Source: Halieaceae bacterium
GTDB taxonomy: Bacteria > Pseudomonadota > Gammaproteobacteria > Pseudomonadales > Halieaceae
Direction of reading: 5' to 3'
DNA: 39,603 nucleotides
Assembly: GCA_023253715.1 (NCBI GenBank)
Contig: JALRFH010000175.1
Coordinates: 1 to 39,603 of the forward strand
A program made the translations under genes and the position numbers. The stretch's first letter is position 1. Each line of letters begins with the position of its first letter. This document shows, piece after piece, positions 8,597 to 18,151 of this stretch. Below the pieces are notes generated by a model. The model worked only from the letters and a program-made list of their open reading frames with translations, searched no databases and had not been told where the DNA came from.

Positions 8597-10712
8597 AGGC
8601 AAAGATATCAACGTATTGATCGATCACTTTAGAGGTGGGTGTGCCCGCGCCGTGACCAGCGTCTGTTTCGATACGGATCAAAACGGGAGCGTCGCCAGCC
8701 TGTTTGGCTTGTAAGTGTGCCGCAAACTTGAATGAGTGTGCAGGTACCACGCGATCATCATGATCGGCCGTTGTTACCAACGTGGCGGGGTAGTGGACGT
8801 CGGCTTTGACATTGTGAACCGGTGAGTAGCCAAGCAGGTATTCGAACATTTCGGCTGAATCATTGGCGGTGCCGTAATCATAAGCCCAGCCTGCGCCCGC
8901 TGTGAAGGTGTGATAGCGCAACATGTCCATCACCCCAACGGCGGGCAGGGCGACTGCGGCGAAGCTTGGTTGCTGGGTCATCACGGCGCCAACGAGCAAG
9001 CCACCGTTCGAACCTCCCCTAATAGCCAGTTTGTCGTGGCTTGTATAACCCCGTTCGACAAGGTAGTCGCCGGCCGCGATAAAGTCGTCGAATACGTTTT
9101 GTTTTTTCAGTTTTGTACCGGCAAGGTGCCAAGCTTTGCCGTATTCGCCGCCCCCCCGCATATTGGCCACCGCGTAGACTCCGCCTTCTTCTAACCAGGC
9201 AGCGATGGTGCTAGAAAAGCTGGGAGTCAAGCTGATATTGAAGCCCCCGTAACCGTACAGCATGGTGGGGTTGTTGCCTTCAAGCGAGAGTCCTTTTTGG
9301 TGAGTAATAATCATGGGCACACGGGTGCCGTCTTTAGAGGTGTAAAACACCTGCTTGGATTCGTAGTCGTCGCTGGCGAATTGCGCCTTGGATGCGCGGT
9401 ATACGGCGCTCTCGCCTGAACTTGGGTTAAGGCTGTACAGAGTTGAGGGTGTTTTGTAATTGGTGAAGGTGTAGTAAAGCGTGTCGGCATTTACCTTACC
9501 CGACAGACCCGAAGCCGTTCCTGGACCGGGTAGCTCGATTGTTCTTACGGCTTCGCCTGCGGTGTTGTACTGGGTGATCTGTGAAATTGCATCGACCATG
9601 TAATGGGCAAAGAAATAGCCGCCACCGGTGCTCAGGTCTAAGACGTTGTCGGTTTCAGGTATTAGGTCGATCCAAGCATCGGGCGTGGGTTGCATGACTG
9701 TCGCACGCGCAAGTTTGGTATTGGGTGCGTCCAAGTTTGTTTGAAAAAACAGCGTGTCACCCTCGCTGTGGACCAGCGATGTATCAGACTCTTCATGATC
9801 CAAGACGGTGATTAAAGCATCGGTTTCAGATTGTAAGTCCTGCAAATACAGCTCGTTACCCGAGGTTGTATTTGCCGCATAGATCGCTAAATACCGATTA
9901 TCTTCGCTAACACTCCCTGAGACATAGCGATATTTTTGGTCTGCACCGGCTCCAAACACTACGCTGTCTTGCGAGCTGGGTGTGCCGATGGCGTGGTAGT
10001 ACAGTTTGTGGTGGTCGGTCTTGGCGGATAGTTCACTGCCATCGGGTTGATCGTAGCGGCTGAAGTAAATCCCCACGTTGCCGCGCCAGCTAATACCGCT
10101 GAATTTGACGTTGCGAATGACCTCATCCACAGGCTCTTTTGTTGTGGCGTCGATAATGTGGATGGTGCGCCAATCGCTACCACCCTCAGACAGTTGGTAG
10201 GCGGCCATGGAGCCGTCGTCTGAAAAGCGCAAAGACGACATTGAGACGGTGCCGTCGTCACTGAAGGTGTTAGGGTCTAAAAAAATTTCTTCGTCCGTCG
10301 ACCCATCTTTTATGCGATACACCACAGATTGGTTTTGCAGGCCGTCGTTACGATAAAAGTAAGTATAGTCGCCCTCGATAAAGGGCGCGCTTTCCCGTTC
10401 GTAATCCATCAGCCGAGTCAAGCGTTCCCGCAAGCGATCACGGCCGGGGAGCTGTTGTAAATAGTCATGAGTCACTTGGTTTTGTGCTTTCACCCAAGCC
10501 CCTGTCTCCTCGCTGCGGTCGTCTTCGAGCCAGCGATAAGGATCGATCACCTCGGTGCCAAAATAGACCTCACTTACCGGTTGTTGTTCGGTCGTAGGAT
10601 AGGTCTGCAAACTTACAGTGTCGGACTCAGGCGTCGTTTCATTTGGTGTTGAGCAGGCAGAGACCAACGCGCCAACGAGCGTGCTTGCAGCAATCAACTT
10701 AACAGTGTTCAT
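8568..10712 (-). CDS. Prolyl oligopeptidase family (S9) lipoprotein
   Basis: [35 protein letters not shown] catalytic Ser motif, C-terminal [15 protein letters not shown] and DAGHGAG; lipobox LVSAC after start [10 protein letters not shown]. Confidence 0.92.
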   Translation of the reverse strand: MNTVKLIAASTLVGALVSACSTPNETTPESDTVSLQTYPTTEQQPVSEVYFGTEVIDPYRWLEDDRSEETGAWVKAQNQVTHDYLQQLPGRDRLRERLTRLMDYERESAPFIEGDYTYFYRNDGLQNQSVVYRIKDGSTDEEIFLDPNTFSDDGTVSMSSLRFSDDGSMAAYQLSEGGSDWRTIHIIDATTKEPVDEVIRNVKFSGISWRGNVGIYFSRYDQPDGSELSAKTDHHKLYYHAIGTPSSQDSVVFGAGADQKYRYVSGSVSEDNRYLAIYAANTTSGNELYLQDLQSETDALITVLDHEESDTSLVHSEGDTLFFQTNLDAPNTKLARATVMQPTPDAWIDLIPETDNVLDLSTGGGYFFAHYMVDAISQITQYNTAGEAVRTIELPGPGTASGLSGKVNADTLYYTFTNYKTPSTLYSLNPSSGESAVYRASKAQFASDDYESKQVFYTSKDGTRVPMIITHQKGLSLEGNNPTMLYGYGGFNISLTPSFSSTIAAWLEEGGVYAVANMRGGGEYGKAWHLAGTKLKKQNVFDDFIAAGDYLVERGYTSHDKLAIRGGSNGGLLVGAVMTQQPSFAAVALPAVGVMDMLRYHTFTAGAGWAYDYGTANDSAEMFEYLLGYSPVHNVKADVHYPATLVTTADHDDRVVPAHSFKFAAHLQAKQAGDAPVLIRIETDAGHGAGTPTSKVIDQYVDIFAFTLYHLGQR

Positions 10713-11536
10713 CATTTCGGTGCGTCCTTTTGATAGACGATGGTTACGGGATAGATAGCGGCCTTGTTTTGTTTTGGGTTGAGGCCAGCCACCTCTGATG
10801 CGCGAGCTCTCAGAGCGTTCAATCGGGTCGCTGGGTCTGGGTGGGTGCTCAGAAACTCGGGGGGGCGTTTGTCGCTCAAGTTGCCCATTTTTTGCCACAA
10901 ACTCACCGCAGCCTCTGGGGCAAACCCCGCCAGTGTGGCTAGCTCTAAGCCTATGGTGTCGGCCTCGGATTCTGCCGTACGACTGTTGGGTAGCTGTAGC
11001 GCCAGCACAGCAGCCAGTTGAGCACCTTGCGTGGTTGCGCTGTTGCCATCACTGGCCGCATTAATTGCGCTTAAACCGATCTGCATTGCTACTGCGCGGG
11101 ACATTTGCTCGGCTGTGTGGTTCGCTAAAGCATGCGCGATTTCGTGGCCCATGATTTGTGCAAATTCATCATCAGTTAACTTCAGCTGTTCAAAAAGGCC
11201 GGTGTAAACTGCCATGCGCCCGCCCGCCATACACCAGGCGTTAACTGTTTCAGAGTCATCGATCAGTGCGACACTCCAGTCCCAGGTTCGACTTTGAGGG
11301 TAGTGGTCTTGTGCGCTGGTTACGAGGCGGCCGGTGATACGTTGAACGCGGTCTGCCAAACGATGGTCTGCAGAGAGCTGATCTTCGCTTTCGAGCTGTT
11401 TGACCGTGTCTGCGTAGGCCTTTTGGGACTGCACGATCGCCGCTTGCGGCGAAATGATCATAAATTGTGAGCGGCCTGTGGGACTGGTGGAGCAAGCACT
11501 GGCGAGTAAAGCAAGTGCAACAACTAACCAACGCAT
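10712..11536 (-). CDS. M48 family metallopeptidase lipoprotein
   Basis: [10 protein letters not shown] zinc motif, [31 protein letters not shown]; lipobox LASAC. Confidence 0.9.
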   Translation of the reverse strand: MRWLVVALALLASACSTSPTGRSQFMIISPQAAIVQSQKAYADTVKQLESEDQLSADHRLADRVQRITGRLVTSAQDHYPQSRTWDWSVALIDDSETVNAWCMAGGRMAVYTGLFEQLKLTDDEFAQIMGHEIAHALANHTAEQMSRAVAMQIGLSAINAASDGNSATTQGAQLAAVLALQLPNSRTAESEADTIGLELATLAGFAPEAAVSLWQKMGNLSDKRPPEFLSTHPDPATRLNALRARASEVAGLNPKQNKAAIYPVTIVYQKDAPK

Positions 11537-11560
11537 CGTTATGGTTTCCTTGGGGTCATG

Positions 11561-12562
11561 TTAACCGGGCTCGGATTCGGCACCTGCCGTAACCCGCAAC
11601 AAACCTTTGAAGATTCGTGAGGGTGAACTTTCGCCGATAATGACACGGTACACATCCGTTACGATCGGCATTTCGATGCCTAAATCGGCTGCAATTTCGA
11701 GCACCACGGGCGCGCTTTTCAGCCCCTCTGCAACCATGAACATACTGCTGGTAATTTCTTGGACGGTTCGACCTTTTGCTAACTCCATCCCGACGGTGCG
11801 GTTGCGGCTTTGATCGCTGGTGCAGGTTGCGATCATATCCCCCATGCCCGCCAAGCCCGAAAATGTCTCGGCTTGTCCGCCTAAAGCTACGCCCAGTCTG
11901 GTGATCTCGGCCAGTCCGCGGGTGATTAGGGCAGATCGGGTATTATCGCCAGCGCCCAGACCATCCCCCATACCAACGGCAATGGCAATGACGTTTTTTA
12001 AAACCCCTCCGAGTTCGCAACCGACTACGTCAGGGTTGGTGTAGCAACGGAATAGGCCGCTACTGAAGACGCCCTGCAGGGCGCGCATGATGATGGGATC
12101 TTCCATTGCCAAGACGCTGGCCGCCGCTTGTCCCGCCATGATTTCACGCGCTAGGTTGGGGCCTGATAGCACGCCAGCGGGGTGCCCCGGTAGGATTTCG
12201 TGAATGATTTCGGTCATGCGTTTCTGTGTTCCGTTTTCCAGGCCTTTCGTTAGGCTAACCACCGGAACCCACGCGCGAATGTAGCCCGCTACTTCGTTTA
12301 ACACGCTTCTGAAATGCTGTGAGGGTACGGCCATCACAATCACATCGGCCTTGCGAACGACTTTGCGGATATCGCTATCCGCTTTTAGCTTGGGTGATAA
12401 ACTCGCACCCGGTAAATAGGTTTGGTTGGTGTGGGAAGTATTAATTTCCGCCACAGTGTCAGGGTTGCGAGCCCACAGGGTGACGTCGGTGTTACGTGAC
12501 ACCAAGTGGGCCACAGTCGTGCCCCAAGAACCGCCCCCAAGTACTGCTACATTCAAATCCAT
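11561..12562 (-). CDS. gpsA: Glycerol-3-phosphate dehydrogenase [NAD(P)+]
   Basis: VLGGGSWGTTVAHL, LSGPNLAREIMAGQAAASV, ELGGVLKNVIAIAVGMGDGLGAGDNTRSALITRGLAEI, GLAGMGDMIATCTSDQSRNR. Confidence 0.96.
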   Translation of the reverse strand: MDLNVAVLGGGSWGTTVAHLVSRNTDVTLWARNPDTVAEINTSHTNQTYLPGASLSPKLKADSDIRKVVRKADVIVMAVPSQHFRSVLNEVAGYIRAWVPVVSLTKGLENGTQKRMTEIIHEILPGHPAGVLSGPNLAREIMAGQAAASVLAMEDPIIMRALQGVFSSGLFRCYTNPDVVGCELGGVLKNVIAIAVGMGDGLGAGDNTRSALITRGLAEITRLGVALGGQAETFSGLAGMGDMIATCTSDQSRNRTVGMELAKGRTVQEITSSMFMVAEGLKSAPVVLEIAADLGIEMPIVTDVYRVIIGESSPSRIFKGLLRVTAGAESEPG

Positions 12563-12572
12563 AATGTCACTC

Positions 12573-14897
12573 TTATTGTAATGTCTGCGTCAAAGCCATG
12601 GCTTTGATTGCCTCTAAACGGCGAAGGATATCACGGATTTGCATGGCCAAGGCGCGTCTTTGTCGTGTGGTTTCCTCGTCGACATGTTGGTGTAACGCTT
12701 TGTGCTGCAGCAGTTGATAACCGTTTTGAAATAAGAGCTTGGCGATTGAGGACTCGCTACTGATGCGGCGTTGTAAATAGGCTTGCTTGCCCAGTTTGAG
12801 TGCCTGATCGGTGAAACTCTTGCTGTCAAGGTCTTGCTGGCCTAACTGGCATGCAAGGTCGGCGACCACACTGTAGGCTTCAGTAAAAATTAGCAGTGTT
12901 TGGTGAGCAACCAGTGGTTTAACCGCCCGCAAAATGTCTTCACCTTGAATATGGGCTCGATCGAGTTGATTCAGGGCGTCTGGGAAATGGCGATTGAGTT
13001 CATCCTCGATTTCTGCACGAAAGAGTTCGCTTGGCGCATAAAAGAACTCGAATTTGAAGATATCGCGCAAGGACTCTACTTCCAACCAGAATGCGGTCAG
13101 GGCCTCAGGGCCTTTTAGCTCTCGAATTTTCATGACGGCCAACTCGATGATGGCCTGATGCAAAAAGAAATGAATGATACTGTTGCGGTAGTAGCTCGCG
13201 ATCGGGTGCTGACTTTGATCAATACCGTATACGGTCTCTGGGCCGGCGTCGTAGCGCGTAATGATGCGCTCTGAGATCATGAGGCCTAACACGCCTTCCA
13301 AATTTGAGCTGATGTCTTTTTGTAGGTCATCTGACATAAATATTTGGCGTTGATGCGCCCAAGCCACTAGGGATTCGAGTTCTGTAACGACTTCGGCTTC
13401 TGTTAACGCTCGAGGTGCAACCCCCAGAAGACTCATTGAAATTAGGGCGGGGAACGTAATTGGGGTGACTTTATTGGCTTCAACGGCGACCTCAAACGCA
13501 ATTTTGGCGAGCGCCAGTTTGTCATCGGGGTTGGGTGCGCTTTCTAGCACTACCGGTTTGCCCACGTTCATATAGACCCGGCCCATGGGGCGGGCCAGGC
13601 TTTTGACATAACCGATAAACCACATTAACGATTCCGCTTTTTTGACGCGGCCAGCTTGTTCGGTAGCGTACTCTTCCACATCGCGGATCAAGTCGTAACT
13701 GATTGAAACAGGTGTGATGTGAATGTTTTTGGCCCCCGTAACGTAACAAGCCTCGAGTACATACTTTAACAGCCCGTAGCGCGGCGGCATGAGTTTACCA
13801 ATTCGAGAGCGTGTGCCCTCAAATGACCAATTCATGGGGAAACGTTTCTCCATCAAATAGCCGATGTATTGACGCAGAACCATTTTGTATACCGGGTTCT
13901 CTTGAAAGCTGCGGCGAATAAAAATGCCACCTGCTCGACGCAGTAAAAACCCGAGTCCGGCGAAGCTTAAGTTGGCGCCGCCAAACATGTGAGGCATTGG
14001 GAAATCATTTTCGTACAGAACTTTGGGCACGACCATGCCGTCTAAGTAGGTCTTGTGGGTCCACAGCAAAATCGAGGGGTGATCACGAACCTGGGCGCGA
14101 AGCGTTTCGATTTCCGTTTGGCTAACCACCACATTATCTTCATAAGCTAGGCCCAAACAGTACTGATTGAACTTGGCGTAAAAATCCAACCAGAAAGTCG
14201 ACGGGTTTGAGATCATCTCTTTCATGTAGGTTTCCGCTTCGCGGGCGGCGCTACTGATTGATTGCCCAGTTTCGGCAGCGACTTCCCGCAGAGACTGTTT
14301 GAAGCGCCGGCGGTTTCGAAGGTTCGCTGCAACGAAACGCGGCACCTTGTAGCGGCCACCTTGCTGTTTGCGCTCGGCGATATCGAGTACCAAGGCGGCT
14401 TGCCGAGCGATAAATTCAGCGAAGGCTGCCGGGGCGTCAGGGTCATGATCCGCCAGTTTGATAAAGCGATCTCTTAAATTGATTACGGTATCGGGTTCAC
14501 CACTTAAAAAGGTCGCTCGATCGGGGCGCTTGACGAGAATACGTTTGCCGCGGGCAGCTCGAGGTCGGCGCGGGTCGCCGAAAATAAGATCGCGTAAACG
14601 GGGTCCGGAGGCGATTGCTTTGGCCGAGGGTCGCCACGCGATCCGGATGGGTACGATTAAGGTGTCGTCGGGTTGTGCTTGGATGCTGGCGGCAATCTCG
14701 CTTTTGACGACCAATTGCTTGTCCATGAGCACTAGCGCTGCGAATCTGGGCTCTTGCGTTTTGGGTTTGTGATGATTAAGCCAGTCTAATAGTCGTTTGC
14801 GTTCGAAGCGGTTGCGCGCGTCCATGATAAAAAAGACGGGGCCAGTGTGTGAGTTTGGCCATGGATTCGTTTGTTCCGCTTGTAAGGTCAATGCCAT
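12573..14897 (-). CDS. plsB: Glycerol-3-phosphate 1-O-acyltransferase (PlsB family)
   Basis: H(X4)D acyltransferase motif THKTYLDGM, GGIFIRRSF, FEGTRSRIGKLMPPRYGLLKYV, ITPVSISYD; 774 aa. Confidence 0.88.
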   Translation of the reverse strand: MALTLQAEQTNPWPNSHTGPVFFIMDARNRFERKRLLDWLNHHKPKTQEPRFAALVLMDKQLVVKSEIAASIQAQPDDTLIVPIRIAWRPSAKAIASGPRLRDLIFGDPRRPRAARGKRILVKRPDRATFLSGEPDTVINLRDRFIKLADHDPDAPAAFAEFIARQAALVLDIAERKQQGGRYKVPRFVAANLRNRRRFKQSLREVAAETGQSISSAAREAETYMKEMISNPSTFWLDFYAKFNQYCLGLAYEDNVVVSQTEIETLRAQVRDHPSILLWTHKTYLDGMVVPKVLYENDFPMPHMFGGANLSFAGLGFLLRRAGGIFIRRSFQENPVYKMVLRQYIGYLMEKRFPMNWSFEGTRSRIGKLMPPRYGLLKYVLEACYVTGAKNIHITPVSISYDLIRDVEEYATEQAGRVKKAESLMWFIGYVKSLARPMGRVYMNVGKPVVLESAPNPDDKLALAKIAFEVAVEANKVTPITFPALISMSLLGVAPRALTEAEVVTELESLVAWAHQRQIFMSDDLQKDISSNLEGVLGLMISERIITRYDAGPETVYGIDQSQHPIASYYRNSIIHFFLHQAIIELAVMKIRELKGPEALTAFWLEVESLRDIFKFEFFYAPSELFRAEIEDELNRHFPDALNQLDRAHIQGEDILRAVKPLVAHQTLLIFTEAYSVVADLACQLGQQDLDSKSFTDQALKLGKQAYLQRRISSESSIAKLLFQNGYQLLQHKALHQHVDEETTRQRRALAMQIRDILRRLEAIKAMALTQTLQ

Positions 14898-14906
14898 AGT
14901 GCGTCG

Positions 14907-16466
14907 CTATTTATTGGAGTTATTCCGTTTTTGTACACCTGTTGCCTTAGATTTTGCAAGTGAGTCCGGTGTTGCCGTCGCCTTGGGTTTACGTGTTGGT
15001 TGACCCGGGCTCGTGTTTTTGGGTTTGCTTGCCGCGGGGCTGGCTTGGCCCAGGGTGCTAAGATACAGCTGTCGAACGTCGCGAATATGTTGGTCTAAGT
15101 TTTCCAGACGCCAAGTTCTAACATCGATCGGTTCAAGCACCTCAACTTTGACTTTGCCGGGTCGAAACACAAAGTCGCCTTTTGGTGCGATATCACTGGC
15201 GTTGTGGATCACGATTGGAACAATCGGTACGCCCGCTTGCATTGCAAGGTGAAAAGCGCCTTTTTTAAATGGGCCTAATTTACGCGTAGTTGAGCGCGTG
15301 CCCTCTGGTGCTAGCACCACCGATTTCCCCTCGTTTTGCATGACGTCAACCAATGGCTTCATGGCGGCGATTGCCGACTCCGCATTTTTTCGATCAATCA
15401 TGACGACGCCACCCCATTCCATGACCTTGCCAATAATGGGTAGCTTTTTGATTTCTTGTTTGCCGACGCCCGCCATATCCTGTCGCACCAGTTTGGTGGC
15501 AATGATTACGTCGGTTTTACTTTGATGGTTGAAAATAAAGACCGCTGGGCGCTGCTTCCAAATATTGGCTTCCCCTGTTACCTCCAGCTCTAAACCCACT
15601 AAAGCGCTCGCTGTTTCTGCAAACAGCGCGTAGGAAAAGTTCCGGCTTTGGCGCATAGACCCTGTCAAGGCAAAGACGGGAATGCCCGCGGCAAATGCGG
15701 ATACGACACTGGTTGTTGCTGCCAATGAGCGAACAAATTGGCTCAGCGTTGGCGTGCCTCTACTGTCGAATGTAGCTTGCGGCCATTGGTGTTCTCGGGC
15801 CATTTCGCGCAGTGCTCTCGAGGGATTCAGTGCCACGGGGTGGCCTACGGCCTGCAATAGATCGCTATCGTCGGTGCTGTCGGAGTAGAAAAAAGTCTGA
15901 GTTAAGCGGCCTTTGGTCTGTTTTAACAGCGCCTTAGCTGCGTCAACTTTACCCATACCAAAGCAGGGGGCGCCCTCTATTTTTCCGGTAAAGTGGTCGT
16001 CCTCTACCGCTAATTCTGTGCAGTACACATGCGCTATGCCTAGGTCTTTGGCGGCCGGTTCCACTTGAAATCTCGTGGCAGAAGACACAATCGCTATGGT
16101 GTGCCCCGCCGCTCTGTGGGCGTCGATCAGTTGGCGAGCCTCGGGGTAGATCAAGCGACCAATGTGTTTGTCGTAGACCGTTTGAGCAAAGGCGTCGTAA
16201 TCGGTTTTTGAATAGCCAGCCATGAATTGCGCAGTCAGGGCGATCAGACTGGCAAAATCGATATTGCCGAAGCCGAACTGAGTCATTGCTTGCAAAGTGC
16301 TCATTAGGTCTTTGATGTCGAGATCGCCTTTGATGACCTGGGCTCGCAGAAAATGAAAGGCGGAATAGCCGTAAATAATTGTGCCGTCAAAATCGAATAA
16401 AGCGGTGGTTTTGGGGCCTTGTGGAGCGGCTTCAATGGCGCCAATCAGCGCATTAATCTTCGACAT
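14907..16466 (-). CDS. HAD-IB family hydrolase fused to 1-acyl-sn-glycerol-3-phosphate acyltransferase (HAD-PlsC)
   Basis: N-terminal HAD motif ALFDFDGTIIYGYSAFHF and YSDSTDDSDLLQAVG; C-terminal FNHQSKTDVI (HX4D), APEGTRSTTRKLGPFKKGAFHLA, VPIVPIVIHN. Confidence 0.88.
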   Translation of the reverse strand: MSKINALIGAIEAAPQGPKTTALFDFDGTIIYGYSAFHFLRAQVIKGDLDIKDLMSTLQAMTQFGFGNIDFASLIALTAQFMAGYSKTDYDAFAQTVYDKHIGRLIYPEARQLIDAHRAAGHTIAIVSSATRFQVEPAAKDLGIAHVYCTELAVEDDHFTGKIEGAPCFGMGKVDAAKALLKQTKGRLTQTFFYSDSTDDSDLLQAVGHPVALNPSRALREMAREHQWPQATFDSRGTPTLSQFVRSLAATTSVVSAFAAGIPVFALTGSMRQSRNFSYALFAETASALVGLELEVTGEANIWKQRPAVFIFNHQSKTDVIIATKLVRQDMAGVGKQEIKKLPIIGKVMEWGGVVMIDRKNAESAIAAMKPLVDVMQNEGKSVVLAPEGTRSTTRKLGPFKKGAFHLAMQAGVPIVPIVIHNASDIAPKGDFVFRPGKVKVEVLEPIDVRTWRLENLDQHIRDVRQLYLSTLGQASPAASKPKNTSPGQPTRKPKATATPDSLAKSKATGVQKRNNSNK

Positions 16467-16517
16467 GTCGCAATCCTCGTACTGAGATGCTAAGACTAGA
16501 GCGAAATGTTGCAATTG

Positions 16518-17231
16518 TCACATTAGCATTTTGCAAGTTTTACCGCTCATCGACTTGGTTGCAGCGTTTGCGGTGTCAAAGAGTTCGTTGAAGTGGTGTA
16601 TCGAGGGATGTAGGGTGCTGGTTTTTGCGGTAAGCCCTGAATCCGGTTGCCTGAGGGTAATTAACTGTTCAATCCCGAATTGCTTTGCGGCGCTCAGTAC
16701 TGTTTCGTTATCGTCGATCAGGACTGTGCGTTTTGGGTCAAACGGGTGAGCCTGCGCGAAGCTACGCCAGAAGCGTTGAGATTCCTTCGGGGCCTGAAAG
16801 TCGTGTGAGGAGACGATGTGATCAAAATAGGCCGCGATATCGATGTGTGCCAGTTTAGAGTCCAGCACAACGTGGTGAGCGTTGGTCACCAACAAGAGGT
16901 GCTTGTTGTGCGCTTGCAGAAAGTTCAAAAATTCGAAAACCCAGGGTCTAAGACTGGACTTGTGAGCGGTCTTTCGGACTTGCTCGTGTACATCAAAGCC
17001 CAGGGTCTCGGTCCAGTGGTCGATGCAGTACCAGGCCAATGTTCCCTGGGAAGCGCTCATTGCTTCGTGGAGTCGAACTTTTGCTTGGTGTAGGTTCAGT
17101 AGATGCGTTTTTGCGTAGACTTCGGGGATATGCTCTAACCAAAAATGGTTGTCGTAGGCAAGGTCCAGCAAGGTGCCGTCCATGTCGAGTAATACGGTAT
17201 CGATGTCCTGCCAAGTCAGCATCGTGAGCAT
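16518..17231 (-). CDS. yrfG: GMP/IMP nucleotidase (YrfG-like HAD phosphatase)
   Basis: WQDIDTVLLDMDGTLLDLAYDNHFWLEHIPEVYA, LLVTNAHHVVLDSKL, SSHDFQAPKESQRFW, VLIDDNETVL. Confidence 0.88.
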   Translation of the reverse strand: MLTMLTWQDIDTVLLDMDGTLLDLAYDNHFWLEHIPEVYAKTHLLNLHQAKVRLHEAMSASQGTLAWYCIDHWTETLGFDVHEQVRKTAHKSSLRPWVFEFLNFLQAHNKHLLLVTNAHHVVLDSKLAHIDIAAYFDHIVSSHDFQAPKESQRFWRSFAQAHPFDPKRTVLIDDNETVLSAAKQFGIEQLITLRQPDSGLTAKTSTLHPSIHHFNELFDTANAATKSMSGKTCKMLM

Positions 17232-17275
17232 GTCCTAAGTCAATCTGTCCGATTCAGACATGATACACTAGCTGC

Positions 17276-18151
17276 ATGACAAAAGATCTTGCCGACACCA
17301 TCCTAACCGACGTTTATTTGCGCCAGCTGCTTGAACTTGTCAGTTGCGCGAGCCGAGCAATACTCACGCACTACCATTCGGAGGCTGCGGTTGAGTACGA
17401 GGACAAAACCGATTCGACACCGCTCACGCAAGCGGATCTTCTGGCACATGCGATTATTTGTCAGGGCTTGCGTGCGCTATTCCCCGACATCCCCGTATTG
17501 TCGGAGGAGTCGGATGTGAAGGTAAAAAAAGCGCGTCGAGAGTGGCGGGAATACTGGTTGGTGGATCCACTAGATGGCACTCGGGAATTTTTGAATCGCA
17601 CTGGCGAATTCACGATCAATATTGCGTTGATCATTGATCACCGCCCTGTGATTGGCTTTATCGCGGCCCCCTGCTCGAACACGGTGTGGTTCGGAGGGTT
17701 GCACCATGGTGCCTATAAGCTGGCGCTGGATGGTCAGCTCGAGACCCGGCGAAGTATTGCGTGTCGGCCGCTCTGTGCTGACATGGGTGTGACTTTGCTG
17801 TCTGCGGCGCGACACCGCAACAAATACTTACAGGCGACGCTCGATTATATCAAAGGGGTCACCTCAGATTTGCGGCGTTTGGATAGCGGTAGTGCGCTTA
17901 AGTTTTGTCAGTTGGCAGAGGGTATTGGGGATCTTTATCCGCGTTTTTCACCCTGCTGTGAATGGGACACGGGCGCAGGGCAGGCATTGGTTGAAGGCGC
18001 TGGGGGCGCTGTCTTGAGTTTGGCGGGTGAGCCCTTGGGCTATAATCTGCACAGCAGTTTAATGAGCCCGCATTTTGTCGCTTTCGCTGACCCTGAGGCC
18101 GAGTTGTGGCTTGGCTTAAGGCGAGCCCTACAAGCGATTAATTCTGCTTAG
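17276..18151 (+). CDS. cysQ: 3'(2'),5'-bisphosphate nucleotidase CysQ
   Basis: KTDSTPLTQADLLAH, PVLSEES, WLVDPLDGTREFLNRTGEFTINIALI, CEWDTGAGQALVEGAGG. Confidence 0.93.
   Translation: MTKDLADTILTDVYLRQLLELVSCASRAILTHYHSEAAVEYEDKTDSTPLTQADLLAHAIICQGLRALFPDIPVLSEESDVKVKKARREWREYWLVDPLDGTREFLNRTGEFTINIALIIDHRPVIGFIAAPCSNTVWFGGLHHGAYKLALDGQLETRRSIACRPLCADMGVTLLSAARHRNKYLQATLDYIKGVTSDLRRLDSGSALKFCQLAEGIGDLYPRFSPCCEWDTGAGQALVEGAGGAVLSLAGEPLGYNLHSSLMSPHFVAFADPEAELWLGLRRALQAINSA

Noticed and set aside
14458-14772. Plus ORF of 104 aa inside plsB
   Set aside because: Antisense shadow ORF with no motif or credible start context.
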